A stretch of DNA of 35,154 bases, taken from a virus. The position numbers and the translations under genes are program-made. The notes beneath the pieces were generated by a model. That model saw only the letters and a program-made list of their open reading frames with translations, had not been told where the DNA came from and made no database searches. Below, one piece after another: positions 1 to 7,766 of the stretch. The stretch lies in IMG/VR virus record IMGVR_UViG_3300044712_000186, positions 1 through 35,154 of that record. One strand, written 5' to 3'. The stretch's first letter is position 1; each line of letters begins with the position of its first letter.

Positions 1-127
1 CCATGCTCGCAAGTAATCTTGATTCTCAGTAGTAATCAAATAACTCCCCCACGCTCCATTACAAAATCTGTTGATGCCCAATGCACTTCAATACCTTGTG
101 ATGCAATACTTAGGGCAATACCAGCAG
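1..127. repeat. Terminal direct repeat, copy 1 (circular closure)
   Basis: Bases 1-127 are identical to 35028-35154. An exact overlap of 127 bases, an odd k-mer-like length, is what an assembler leaves at the ends of a circular contig, so the unit is 35,027 bp. It could also reflect a circularly permuted or terminally redundant phage chromosome. It carries the 3' end of the tail-hub gene and the 5' end of the acetyltransferase gene. Confidence 0.95.
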
Positions 128-1805
128 AATAACCCACGCCAGTAACGCCTTGCCATATTTTGCTAACTGTCAAACTACCGCCACCCCAAACGCAGTCATC
201 CCAATCCGTTGCATCCCAAATACCAAAGTTGCTTGTTGGATTGAATGTCACAGCACCAAGTTGGTTTTGCACATCAAAGTCCACATTTACGCCAGCCAAT
301 ACATTCGGAGTGCCATTGTTGGTCAAGAAAATAGGGCGAACCATTGTAAAACGCTTCTGCTGACCACGGCTATCAAAGTAGTTATAAGCTTGTTGCACAT
401 AACCTGTGATGTTTTGACCATCATCAGCAAAAGAGTCGTAATACTTACCAATGTAGCCATTACCGCCAAAATAAAGCTTGTCTTTATGGATTTCAAAGCA
501 AGAAGCGTTAATTCCTGTGAATTTAGCCCATGACTTTGTAATACTGTGCATTACATATTGTTCCCAACCTGTGCCAGTAGGAATATTAATAAGTAGCATA
601 TTGGCTTCAGCCAAATAGTTAATTTGCCAACCAAATTGGGTGCTAAAAAGACTAGCAGCTTGACTGATAGCATAGTAAATCTTGTCCGTTAGGTTTACCC
701 TTGGATCTAAACGGCTAGATTGCAAAGCAGAAGCCAAAGGTGTCAATCCATCCTTGGTTAAAAGCAATAAATCGCCTGACCATTTAAAAAAGCATCGTCT
801 TGTGAATGTTTGACCTAATTGCCAAACGCCACGCAAAGCCCAATTATTAGGGTCTGCTGGGTCTAAGCCAGCATAAACCATGACTTCACCCATGTTGGTC
901 ACAAATACAGCGTAATCATCCACGCCTTGACCAGCATCTAATGTCCATGTACCCATTGCTTGCAAGAATCCACCCATGCGAGCAATGCCACCAAAGTTAA
1001 TCTCACTAGCAGCACCAGCAATTGAGTCTACAGGCAAATACCATATCTTCATGGAATCTTCTTGCGTAAACCATAAGCGTTCTTTGTACAAGTTCACATT
1101 GATAAAGGTGTTGCTATTTACCCCTGTAATACCAACTGGGGTGTAACTGCCAACAACCGTAGCATTAGCAGATGGAGCTGTAGCCATCGTATAGGTAAAA
1201 GTAGTGCTACCTGTGACAGTTATCTTGTAAGTGCCGTTATAGTTGCTTTCTGTAGCCCCTGTGATAACAACTTGGTTGCCTGTTACCAATCCATGAGCAG
1301 TAGAAGTAGTCAATGTTGCCGTAAGGTTGCCTGTGCCACCCCTAGTTATTGTGCTGATTGTTTGACCAGTACCTGTAGTTGCAATTGAGAACCAATAAGA
1401 GCCGTTATATACCTGAACTGGGTCTACGCCATTACAAGCAACAAGAAATTGACCACCAGCCGTTGATATATTGATGTGTTGGAATCTATCGCTACCAAGA
1501 CCTGTGACTTGGCTAACAGGTGTTGAAGTGGTTACATCATAAATAACAGAATTTACGGCAGCAAATAGCTTTTGATCAGTTGAGCCTGAATAATTCATCA
1601 AGCTATCAGCCTGTGCTGACGGCAAGCCTGTGCAATGCTTTGTGTAGCCCTTTCTAAGAGTTACATCTGATGGTGTTGGAAACCAATTTTCTAGAGTGAC
1701 AGCATCTAAAGGACTCATTTCTGCCAATGAATCCCTTGCGTTCCAACCCCCTAAAGGGGCTGAGATTGAAGCTGTAACCGCACTTCTTCTCTGAGGTACA
1801 GTCAT
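36..1805 (-). CDS. Tail hub / DNA-stabilisation protein (P22 gp10-like)
   Basis: This 589-residue protein is probably the tail hub or nozzle component that closes the portal channel, in the role of P22 gp10. The N-terminal stretch (residues about 15-60, with SAPLGGWNARDSL and LENWFPTPSDVTLRKGY) is typical of this podophage family, and a beta-rich propeller-like body follows. Residues about 150-221 form an inserted module (HGLVTGNQVVITGA, then YNGTYKITV) of a kind found repeatedly in phage structural proteins. The gene starts three bases after the adaptor stop. Its TGA at 36-38 overlaps the TTG start of the acetyltransferase once the circle is closed. The family assignment rests on recognised N-terminal sequence and position; the precise virion role is inferred. 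Confidence 0.75.
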   Translation of the reverse strand: MTVPQRRSAVTASISAPLGGWNARDSLAEMSPLDAVTLENWFPTPSDVTLRKGYTKHCTGLPSAQADSLMNYSGSTDQKLFAAVNSVIYDVTTSTPVSQVTGLGSDRFQHINISTAGGQFLVACNGVDPVQVYNGSYWFSIATTGTGQTISTITRGGTGNLTATLTTSTAHGLVTGNQVVITGATESNYNGTYKITVTGSTTFTYTMATAPSANATVVGSYTPVGITGVNSNTFINVNLYKERLWFTQEDSMKIWYLPVDSIAGAASEINFGGIARMGGFLQAMGTWTLDAGQGVDDYAVFVTNMGEVMVYAGLDPADPNNWALRGVWQLGQTFTRRCFFKWSGDLLLLTKDGLTPLASALQSSRLDPRVNLTDKIYYAISQAASLFSTQFGWQINYLAEANMLLINIPTGTGWEQYVMHSITKSWAKFTGINASCFEIHKDKLYFGGNGYIGKYYDSFADDGQNITGYVQQAYNYFDSRGQQKRFTMVRPIFLTNNGTPNVLAGVNVDFDVQNQLGAVTFNPTSNFGIWDATDWDDCVWGGGSLTVSKIWQGVTGVGYSAGIALSIASQGIEVHWASTDFVMERGGVI

Positions 1806-1807
1806 GA

Positions 1808-2713
1808 TTAACTTCCGTAGCCAGTATCAGGGATGTTTGCGTAACCAATAAGCACTTTGCTTGGGTAAGGAGCAAATGATAGGTTTGGAGCACCTTTATC
1901 GTTAGATTTAGCAACGCTCAAGTAACGCTGATAATCCTGTGAAATAGCAGTTGTATCAAAGTTCTTGATTTGCAAGAATTTAAGCTTGGTAAGCAACACA
2001 AGAATACGGTCATCAAGCACAGTTAAGTCTGTGTCAGCAGTAAATGAGTTTTTTGGTGTGCCAGTTGCAGATTCAGCCCATGCTCTTGAGCGATATTCAA
2101 AGCCCAAATACTCTTGGGTATTCATCATTGGCCATACTTGGAAGTATTGACCTAGAATACGCCATCTAATGCGTGGGCCTGTTGAAATATAGCCTGATTT
2201 TAGCCATTGCCATTGTTGTGCATCCTCTGGCCCTAGCATTTCCCAATGTTTAGTCTTGTCCCATTGAGTGCGGTCAGTAATAACTTCGTAATCAGGTGGC
2301 AAATCGTACTTGGTTTGACCAAAAGTAAAGGTAATGCCAATGCCTGACTGCTCTAGAGGTTGATTTAGGGTAACTGTTGAGCCAACAACCGCTACAACAT
2401 AACAATCTTGTGGCACACCTGTGCCTGTAACCATCCATTTATTGGCAACAATACCTGTTGTATTTGCCACATTGATAATATCGTATGATCCATCAATCGC
2501 ATCGCCAGTAGTTGAAATCGCTTGGGTATAAAAGCGATATTCCCTTTGCATTGCTCGCCAATCGTACTCTTTGGTTAGCTCATATCCAGCAGCGTTCATT
2601 AAGCCCAATAATTGCACAACCTCTTGTGAAGTATTACCAGCAACATAAGTGGGTGATGCAAGACCTAATTCTGTGGTCGTTTGTTGCATCAATTGAAGCA
2701 TCGTAGATGACAT
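1808..2713 (-). CDS. Head-tail adaptor protein
   Basis: This 301-residue protein is likely the adaptor or connector that docks under the portal, equivalent in role to P22 gp4 or T7 gp11. The N-terminus (LMQQTTTELGLASPTYVAG, then LLGLMNAAGYELTKEYDWRAM) is the helical start characteristic of this family. The middle has FGQTKYDLPPDYEVITDRTQWD, a conserved hallmark, and the C-terminus is helical. AAGGATTTCTC precedes the ATG. It is the first gene after an intrinsic terminator and a strong extended -10 promoter, so it heads a tail transcription unit with the hub gene. The fold family is fairly certain; the exact ring it forms is inferred. Confidence 0.78.
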   Translation of the reverse strand: MSSTMLQLMQQTTTELGLASPTYVAGNTSQEVVQLLGLMNAAGYELTKEYDWRAMQREYRFYTQAISTTGDAIDGSYDIINVANTTGIVANKWMVTGTGVPQDCYVVAVVGSTVTLNQPLEQSGIGITFTFGQTKYDLPPDYEVITDRTQWDKTKHWEMLGPEDAQQWQWLKSGYISTGPRIRWRILGQYFQVWPMMNTQEYLGFEYRSRAWAESATGTPKNSFTADTDLTVLDDRILVLLTKLKFLQIKNFDTTAISQDYQRYLSVAKSNDKGAPNLSFAPYPSKVLIGYANIPDTGYGS

Positions 2714-2758
2714 GAGAAATCCTTTACTTTAGTGGTTTTCACCCTAAGTAATTAAGGT

Positions 2759-2774
2759 TTTATTCATTATAACA
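2759..2774 (-). promoter_or_regulatory. Promoter with extended -10, upstream of adaptor gene
   Basis: Read on the - strand, bases 2774-2766 spell TGTTATAAT, a perfect -10 hexamer with the TGn extension. The upstream -35 area falls in the T-tract of the terminator at 2783-2809 and has no good hexamer, as expected for an extended -10 promoter. Transcription would start near 2759, about 45 bases before the adaptor ATG. Confidence 0.6.
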
Positions 2775-2782
2775 ATTACTGC

Positions 2783-2809
2783 ACAAAATAAAAGGGGGCG
2801 AACCCCCTT
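2783..2809 (-). terminator. Intrinsic terminator after the coat-region genes
   Basis: On the - strand AAGGGGG, loop TTCG, CCCCCTT forms a 7-bp stem with a stable UUCG-type tetraloop, followed by TTTATTTTG. It begins two bases after the stop codon of the 207-residue gene. It is the clearest terminator in the window. Confidence 0.9.
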
Positions 2810-2811
2810 AT

Positions 2812-3435
2812 TTATTCTTCTACTTCTTCTTTAACTTTGCGTTTTGGTTTCTTTTCAGAAGCCATCAACAACAAAGCTTTCATTTGCTCTTGCATTTCTG
2901 CAATTTGTTTAGCAGTTTCAGCTTTGATTTGCTCATTTTGTGCCTTAAGTTCAGCAATTTCAGCTTCACGCTTGGCTTCTTCAGCAGAATCATTGGCTAG
3001 GTTCAAGAACGCTCTTGCCTTGTCACGCAATGAGTTAGGTGACATACCAGCAATCATACCAATTCTTTGCAATTGACCATCATTCGCATTGGCAATTAGC
3101 TCAACTGTAAAGAATTTCAATGCTCGCAGTTCTTCGGCAGCACTAGCGGTCAGTTGTGGCCATTCACCCACAGGTGTGCCAATAACTTGTTGCTGACCAG
3201 CTTGTTTGTTTTGGAAGTGAGCCCATTGTCTTGGGAATCGTGCTTTGTGATCCTCTCTAGCAATCGTGTCAATTTGGGTCAATTGGTCACTAGGGGTCAT
3301 GATTTTGACAAACACAACATCTTGAAAGATTGGTCTGCCAGCTTCTTCAGAAGCAAAGTTTTGTTTTACAGGTTTGATGTAGAACTCAGCGTACAGGTTC
3401 TCATCGCCATTACGGATGTCTGATTCAATAGCCAT
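2812..3435 (-). CDS. Conserved phage protein with C-terminal coiled coil, next to coat genes
   Basis: This 207-residue protein has no recognised function. Residues 1-120 look globular, with the phrase NFASEEAGRPIFQDVVFVKI and a segment (KARFPRQWAHFQN) that recurs in phage proteins next to coat genes. Residues about 145-195 are a long charged coiled coil with heptads of Ala, Glu, Lys and Gln, and the tail is KKPKRKVKEEVEE. A strong AAGGAG lies 8 bases before the ATG. It sits between two intrinsic terminators, downstream of the coat gene, so a virion-associated or head-assembly role is likely but inferred. Confidence 0.75.
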   Translation of the reverse strand: MAIESDIRNGDENLYAEFYIKPVKQNFASEEAGRPIFQDVVFVKIMTPSDQLTQIDTIAREDHKARFPRQWAHFQNKQAGQQQVIGTPVGEWPQLTASAAEELRALKFFTVELIANANDGQLQRIGMIAGMSPNSLRDKARAFLNLANDSAEEAKREAEIAELKAQNEQIKAETAKQIAEMQEQMKALLLMASEKKPKRKVKEEVEE

Positions 3436-3464
3436 TTAATACTCCTTAAGGGATTAAGGTTGTT

Positions 3465-3497
3465 AAAAGAAAAAAGGGCAGTCCGTTAAGACCGCCC
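3465..3497 (-). terminator. Intrinsic terminator after the 98-residue head gene
   Basis: On the - strand GGGCGGTC, loop TTAACG, GACTGCCC makes an 8-bp stem with one G-U pair, followed by TTTTTTCTTTT. It lies 24 bases after the stop of the 98-residue gene. It could cap the abundant coat transcript or only partly stop it, letting less RNA through to the 207-residue gene. Confidence 0.85.
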
Positions 3498-3520
3498 TCT
3501 TAGTTTACTACTTAAGTTAC

Positions 3521-3817
3521 TTAAACGCTAGTAGCAGCGAACCATGCGTAAGCACCTGATGGAACTGCAACGGCTGGACTTGCATAAGTACCGCCTGAAG
3601 CTGTAACAACAAATGTTGAAGCATTGATTGAGCAAGTAGCTGTAGAAGCAGTAATAGCTGCACCAGCAACACCTAGCACATAACGCTTGCCGTCTGAACC
3701 AAACACCTGTGATCCCAATGGGCCGTTTACAGGTACGCCTGTGCCAGCTGAGTTTGGATTTGTATTAACTACATCATCCAAGTTAATGCCAGCGGTTGGG
3801 GTAATGTTATAAGACAT
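3521..3817 (-). CDS. Small head-associated protein (possible decoration protein)
   Basis: This 98-residue protein is rich in Ala, Thr, Ser and Val with an expected all-beta fold. It begins MSYNITPTAGINLDDVVNTN and includes the phrase GSQVFGSDGKRYVLGVAGAAI, typical of small phage proteins encoded directly after the major capsid gene. A strong AGGAGAAAATT precedes the ATG, and an intrinsic terminator follows. High expression with the coat protein would suit a capsid decoration or fibre protein. No specific family function is recognised, so that role is inference from position and composition. Confidence 0.7.
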   Translation of the reverse strand: MSYNITPTAGINLDDVVNTNPNSAGTGVPVNGPLGSQVFGSDGKRYVLGVAGAAITASTATCSINASTFVVTASGGTYASPAVAVPSGAYAWFAATSV

Positions 3818-3852
3818 AATTTTCTCCTAAAAGTTAATGGATGTGACCGCAA

Positions 3853-4848
3853 TTAAGCAATCAACACGCCTTGCAAGAAGCTGTTAGAACAAGTCAAGTT
3901 ACCAGCCCAACCGTATAACTTCACGATTGCATCTTGGTTAATCGCTTGGCGTTCACCACCGATAGGTACAAAGTTACGCTCTTTGTGTGGGCGTAAGAAG
4001 ATGTAGTTTGTGTTCAAGAAGAACATATGGTTAGCCGTACAAGCATTACCAACACCACCGTCTAACACCACATCAGCAGATGTACCACCACCGTAGAACT
4101 TCAATGATGCGAAACCACCAGCAGCTGATTCTTCGCTAGTAATACGCTGAATTGCTTGTAGTGACTGAACATACAATGAGTAGTAGTTGTTATCAGCAAC
4201 GATCAAGTCAGCCTTGTCATTACCACGAACCAACTGAATAGCCAATGAAGTCATATACTTCTGGATGTTAGTAGCTGAAACTGCTGCGCCACCGTCAGAT
4301 GTACCAGAATACTTCTTAGACTGCCAGAAAGTCCAGTTTGCACGGTTAATACCACCGTATGTGCCTGATGTTGGAGAATCAGGAACAGCAGCTGCCAAAC
4401 CAGTAATGTTCTTACCACCGTTACCAGTACCGTCACCATAGATGTCAGAACCGATGCGGTTTAGCAAGCGAGCTTCAGAAACTTGCATACGACCATCTAA
4501 AAGGTCAATGATTGCTTCTTTGCTTGAGTTTTGCAACATTTCAAGACCTGACATTGTTACTGAGTCAGCATACTGAGTGATGCTGAACTGAGCAGCAGAA
4601 ATAGGGCTGTCAGGAGTAATGTTTAGAACTTCGTAACCTGAGTAAGAGTTAGCGTTGTTGGTATTTGGATCGTTGTACATCAATTCCTCAAGAATCACAT
4701 TACCACCTGAGAATGGGCGTACATTGCCCTTAGACTTCAAACGCTTCAATAACGCATTGTTGTTTGTTAAGTTGTCTGCCAATTCACCGCTACGGCTTTG
4801 AATAGTCGTTGCGATAATATCGGTAATAGCTGAGTTAGCGAATGCCAT
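3853..4848 (-). CDS. Major capsid protein
   Basis: This 331-residue protein is the likely coat protein that forms the icosahedral shell, presumably with the HK97 fold. The start (residues 10-60) with NNALLKRLKSKGNVRPFSGG and VILEELMY, then SGYEVLNITPDSPISAAQF, is the pattern of a large family of podophage coat proteins. The middle has a domain with DLIVADNNYYSLYVQSLQAI, and the C-terminus ends with an aromatic-rich strand region. It follows the scaffold gene by 22 bases and has AAGGAAATATC before the ATG. The portal, scaffold, coat order supports the call. I did not see a cleavable prodomain. Confidence 0.9.
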   Translation of the reverse strand: MAFANSAITDIIATTIQSRSGELADNLTNNNALLKRLKSKGNVRPFSGGNVILEELMYNDPNTNNANSYSGYEVLNITPDSPISAAQFSITQYADSVTMSGLEMLQNSSKEAIIDLLDGRMQVSEARLLNRIGSDIYGDGTGNGGKNITGLAAAVPDSPTSGTYGGINRANWTFWQSKKYSGTSDGGAAVSATNIQKYMTSLAIQLVRGNDKADLIVADNNYYSLYVQSLQAIQRITSEESAAGGFASLKFYGGGTSADVVLDGGVGNACTANHMFFLNTNYIFLRPHKERNFVPIGGERQAINQDAIVKLYGWAGNLTCSNSFLQGVLIA

Positions 4849-4870
4849 GATATTTCCTTAATTTAGTTTA

Positions 4871-5941
4871 TTAAACACGACTGCCTAGTTCGCCCATTTG
4901 TTCGGCTAATATAGACCGTCTATCCTTTTTGTCTGTTGCTCCAGCCTGAGTGTTAGGGGTAACGCTCTTAGGACTAACCGCAGCAGCTTTGGCTTTGGCT
5001 ACTCGTTGTGCTTGACTTGCTTGGTTTGTAGCCTGTTTCAGAAGTCTATTCTGTTCGGTCTGCCAAACTTCATCATTCAAACGCACAGCTTTTGCATAAG
5101 CCGTTTCAAGGTCGTTTGCCAAACCGTTCTCAAGTAATTGAGCCATCTGTTCACGCACCACCTCAAAATGTGGATGTTTGTCCACATCACTACTAAATCT
5201 TTGAATCTCGTTCATAAGAACGGATTGTTCCTGTTGCTCTCTCCAACTAGAAACTTGTTGAACTTGTTGGTTCAAATAGTCTATTTGTTGTTTCAACGCA
5301 ACAGATTGTGGGTCTTGATACTGTGTTGTATTTTCACCACTATAAGCCGAGTTTAAATCAATTCCGTAATCTTGTGCAAGCTTATTAAATAATTCTACTT
5401 TTTGTTGGTATGGTGCTTGGGAAAGAATCATGTGAGCACGACCCAAATTGTTGATCCAAGCAGCTGGGTGAATGCCATTTTTCTGCAATTCAGGCACAAA
5501 CGGACTAATGGCTTCAGTCAAAGCCCTAGCATTGTCAGCTTCAGCTTTGTAGGCAGATACGCCCTTCTTGTATTCGGTTTCACGCTGAGTTGAATACTCC
5601 AACATCTTGCGAGCTTCTTCAGGTGTTAAGTTTTCACCCTTGTCTAGCTTGTCCCATAGTGGTAGATACTCTTTTTTCCATGTAGTTGGGCGAGCAACGG
5701 TAGGCACATACTCTTGGGGTTCTTCAACGGCTTCTTCTACCGCTTCATCAGCCTGAGCTTCAACCTGTGTTTCTTCTTCTGACGGTTCTTCTTGCTTTTT
5801 TCTAGAAGCAAACTGTCCTTTTTCGTTGCGTATTGGGTCATCATCCACCTCAATTTCTCGTTCTACAGGTGCTTCCAATGTGCCATCTTCTGCTTGCTCC
5901 ATTGCAGCCATTAATTGTTCTCTACGGTCTAGCTCTGACAT
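4871..5941 (-). CDS. Scaffolding protein
   Basis: This 356-residue acidic, helical protein is probably the internal scaffold for procapsid assembly. Residues 1-85 are disordered and rich in Glu, with IRNEKGQFASRKKQEE. A conserved segment follows (TTWKKEYLPLWDKLDKGENL, then a Glu-rich helix), then coiled coils with many Gln, and a basic, helical tail that would contact the coat protein. I start at the ATG at 5941 because GGAG lies six bases upstream; the open frame can be pushed to a TTG at 5953, but that would bury the binding site. It sits immediately before the coat gene, the normal place for a scaffold. Confidence 0.82.
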   Translation of the reverse strand: MSELDRREQLMAAMEQAEDGTLEAPVEREIEVDDDPIRNEKGQFASRKKQEEPSEEETQVEAQADEAVEEAVEEPQEYVPTVARPTTWKKEYLPLWDKLDKGENLTPEEARKMLEYSTQRETEYKKGVSAYKAEADNARALTEAISPFVPELQKNGIHPAAWINNLGRAHMILSQAPYQQKVELFNKLAQDYGIDLNSAYSGENTTQYQDPQSVALKQQIDYLNQQVQQVSSWREQQEQSVLMNEIQRFSSDVDKHPHFEVVREQMAQLLENGLANDLETAYAKAVRLNDEVWQTEQNRLLKQATNQASQAQRVAKAKAAAVSPKSVTPNTQAGATDKKDRRSILAEQMGELGSRV

Positions 5942-5962
5942 AATGCTCTCCAAGTTGTCGGA

Positions 5963-6343
5963 TTATCGGTATCTAAGCTTTTCATACGCTATTTCAGCGA
6001 TGCGTTGCTTAAGTTTAGGGTCTTGCTTTGGTGTTGCGGTACTCTGTTTCTCGTTGCCAACCTCAATACAACCATGTTGTTTAAGGTGATTGCGGTGCTT
6101 GGACTTGGAATCTATCCATGATCCATCAATTTGGCTGATATAACCCTGAATGTCAGACTGAACCATTGGTGCATCTCGCTTGGTCATAGATTGCTTTTGC
6201 TTCCAAGCTTCTTCGGCTTCAGGTGTGCCTAGCTCATACTTCCAAAAGGTCAAGTAATACTCTTTTTCGGACATTTGAGTGCGGTCATATTCCTCAACTT
6301 CGTGATTACATAAAATACAGTTATGTTTTACTTTAACTAACAT
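5963..6343 (-). CDS. Conserved phage protein with CxxC motif
   Basis: This 126-residue protein has an N-terminal CILC motif (residues 9-12) that may bind zinc or be redox active. It has a conserved core with VQSDIQGYISQIDGSWIDSK, then RNHLKQHGCIEVGNE, which I recognise as a widespread phage family of unknown function usually found near head genes. The C-terminus is basic and helical. Its ATG shares one base with the stop of the glycosyltransferase (TAATG), so translation is probably coupled. No enzymatic motif is visible. Confidence 0.75.
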   Translation of the reverse strand: MLVKVKHNCILCNHEVEEYDRTQMSEKEYYLTFWKYELGTPEAEEAWKQKQSMTKRDAPMVQSDIQGYISQIDGSWIDSKSKHRNHLKQHGCIEVGNEKQSTATPKQDPKLKQRIAEIAYEKLRYR

Positions 6344-7251
6344 TACATCCTCGCTATAAGTTCAGTTACTTTGTGATATTCATCAGGTCGTAAGCAAACA
6401 ACGGAGTCATACCATCTAGCATTCTTCCATCGCCAGCATACAAATTCTTCTTTTGGCAACAAAACAATGGTTTTAACGCCCAAAGCACCAGCTAAATGGG
6501 CAGTTCCTGTATCAACTGTGACCACGCCCTTCATGGCTTTCATGTGTTTGGCGGTAATTGACCAATCTTTCTTCCATCCATCGTTTGGTAGTGGTCTAAA
6601 GTTGCCGTCACTCTCAGGATTTAGTGAATAAACATCGTCACCAACCAAGCTTTCCATGTGTTCAACAGAAATTGACTTGATCCATTGCAGATTTCCCTTG
6701 CTTGCACCCCAATTTACGCCTACTTTCTTAGGAATATGGCTTGGTTCTGCTTCAAAGTAACCTTCTGAGCCTACAACCTTTGCGTTGCTTACAGGGAATA
6801 GGGCTTTTACATAAGGCATGGCACAGTCAATGTAGTATGGAAGTGACATTGAGCCAATCCAGTAGTCACATTCGTGGGCTGGGCCTTCTTCTGTCTTGTT
6901 TGTTAGTTGGTCAATGCAGTCCATCTGACCTAAAACTTGCATTAATGCTGGCACACACAGCACTACAACCTTGCTCGCACCCATGACTTTAAGGGCTGGC
7001 AAGAATCTAGCGTATTGAAATATGTCACCAAAACCTTGCTCCATCTGAACCACGATAGATTTGCCAATCAATGACTCACCTTGCCATGTTTTTGGTGCTT
7101 TTGGCAGTCTTTCGTATGGTAGTTGTTGGTTGCTTAGGATGGCTGGATGCCAGCGGTATTCAAAAAGTCTAAAGCCAGCAGAATATCTGCCAGCGTGTAG
7201 ATGGTCGTAAGCCTTTTTGTACTCTGCGTGTGGGTTTAGATTAATAGTAAT
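6343..7251 (-). CDS. Glycosyltransferase, heptosyltransferase-like (GT9-type), with probable ATT start
   Basis: This protein of about 302 residues resembles phage glycosyltransferases related to ADP-heptose:LPS heptosyltransferases. The N-terminus has HAGRYSAGFRLFEYRWHP followed by a Trp-Gln-Gly-Glu linker, the start usual for this family. Then come the nucleotide-sugar fold motifs EQGFGDIFQYARFLP and, near the end, TVDTGTAHLAGALGV, which is the donor-binding loop. There is no ATG, GTG or TTG in frame before the TTG at 7071, which would remove the conserved first 60 residues. The best start is an ATT at 7251 (or 7254), with GAGGA six bases before 7251 inside the preceding gene. It could modify virion proteins or host surface sugars. 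Confidence 0.72.
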   Translation of the reverse strand: MTINLNPHAEYKKAYDHLHAGRYSAGFRLFEYRWHPAILSNQQLPYERLPKAPKTWQGESLIGKSIVVQMEQGFGDIFQYARFLPALKVMGASKVVVLCVPALMQVLGQMDCIDQLTNKTEEGPAHECDYWIGSMSLPYYIDCAMPYVKALFPVSNAKVVGSEGYFEAEPSHIPKKVGVNWGASKGNLQWIKSISVEHMESLVGDDVYSLNPESDGNFRPLPNDGWKKDWSITAKHMKAMKGVVTVDTGTAHLAGALGVKTIVLLPKEEFVCWRWKNARWYDSVVCLRPDEYHKVTELIARM

Positions 7252-7766
7252 AATGCTTCCTCATCATCTCGTTCAGCAGCCATTTGAGCTTCGTGAATCG
7301 CTAACAAAGCCTGAGCCTTTGCTATCTGATTCCGTAACTCAACCGTTTTCAGCAGTTGTTCTTGCTGGCGTTGAAGATTGATAATGGTCGCATTGAGTTT
7401 CTTAAGGTCAATTGACGGTTTATCAATCTTAACTTCTGAAACGGATTCTACTTTAGTTACTTTAACTTGTGAAGGTTTAGGGTCTACTAAGTCCCTGATT
7501 TGTTGCTTGCGTAGGTATTGCTTATCTAGTCTTGCTTGAATCTTGGCAGCTTCAGCTTGGGCTAGTTTCTTTTGTAGCTTCTTGTAACGCTTGTACTCGT
7601 CTTTTGTAAAGCCGTCATGTGTATCAACAGTAGGTTCACCACCGCCTGATACCGTTCCAATCATGTCGCATGAATCGTTTTGGTCTACCGCATAGATAGC
7701 ACCAGTTACTGGGTCTACTTGAAACCCAGAGTTTTGAAATGCGTTTGATTGAAAAGCTGTTGTCAT
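7236..7766 (-). CDS. Minor structural protein, coiled-coil rich
   Basis: This 176-residue protein starts MTTAFQSNAFQNSGFQV, a repetitive opening typical of small phage virion proteins encoded beside tail fibres or head genes. A Gly-rich linker is followed by a Lys, Gln and Ala-rich region (residues about 55-170) predicted to form long coiled coils. The ATG at 7766 shares a base with the fibre gene stop (TAATG); an ORF start 15 bases upstream was not chosen. The last 16 bases overlap the glycosyltransferase start and contain its ribosome binding site. Function unknown. Confidence 0.72.
   Translation of the reverse strand: MTTAFQSNAFQNSGFQVDPVTGAIYAVDQNDSCDMIGTVSGGGEPTVDTHDGFTKDEYKRYKKLQKKLAQAEAAKIQARLDKQYLRKQQIRDLVDPKPSQVKVTKVESVSEVKIDKPSIDLKKLNATIINLQRQQEQLLKTVELRNQIAKAQALLAIHEAQMAAERDDEEALLLLI

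Noticed and set aside
1-127. attL/attR-like repeats of an integrated prophage
   Set aside because: The repeats are at exact contig ends, no integrase or host gene is present, and the genes join correctly across the ends.
7236-7263. Frameshift fusion between the 176-residue protein and glycosyltransferase
   Set aside because: No standard slippery heptamer or strong downstream structure is seen, and a ribosome binding site with ATT at good spacing explains the data better. Not excluded.
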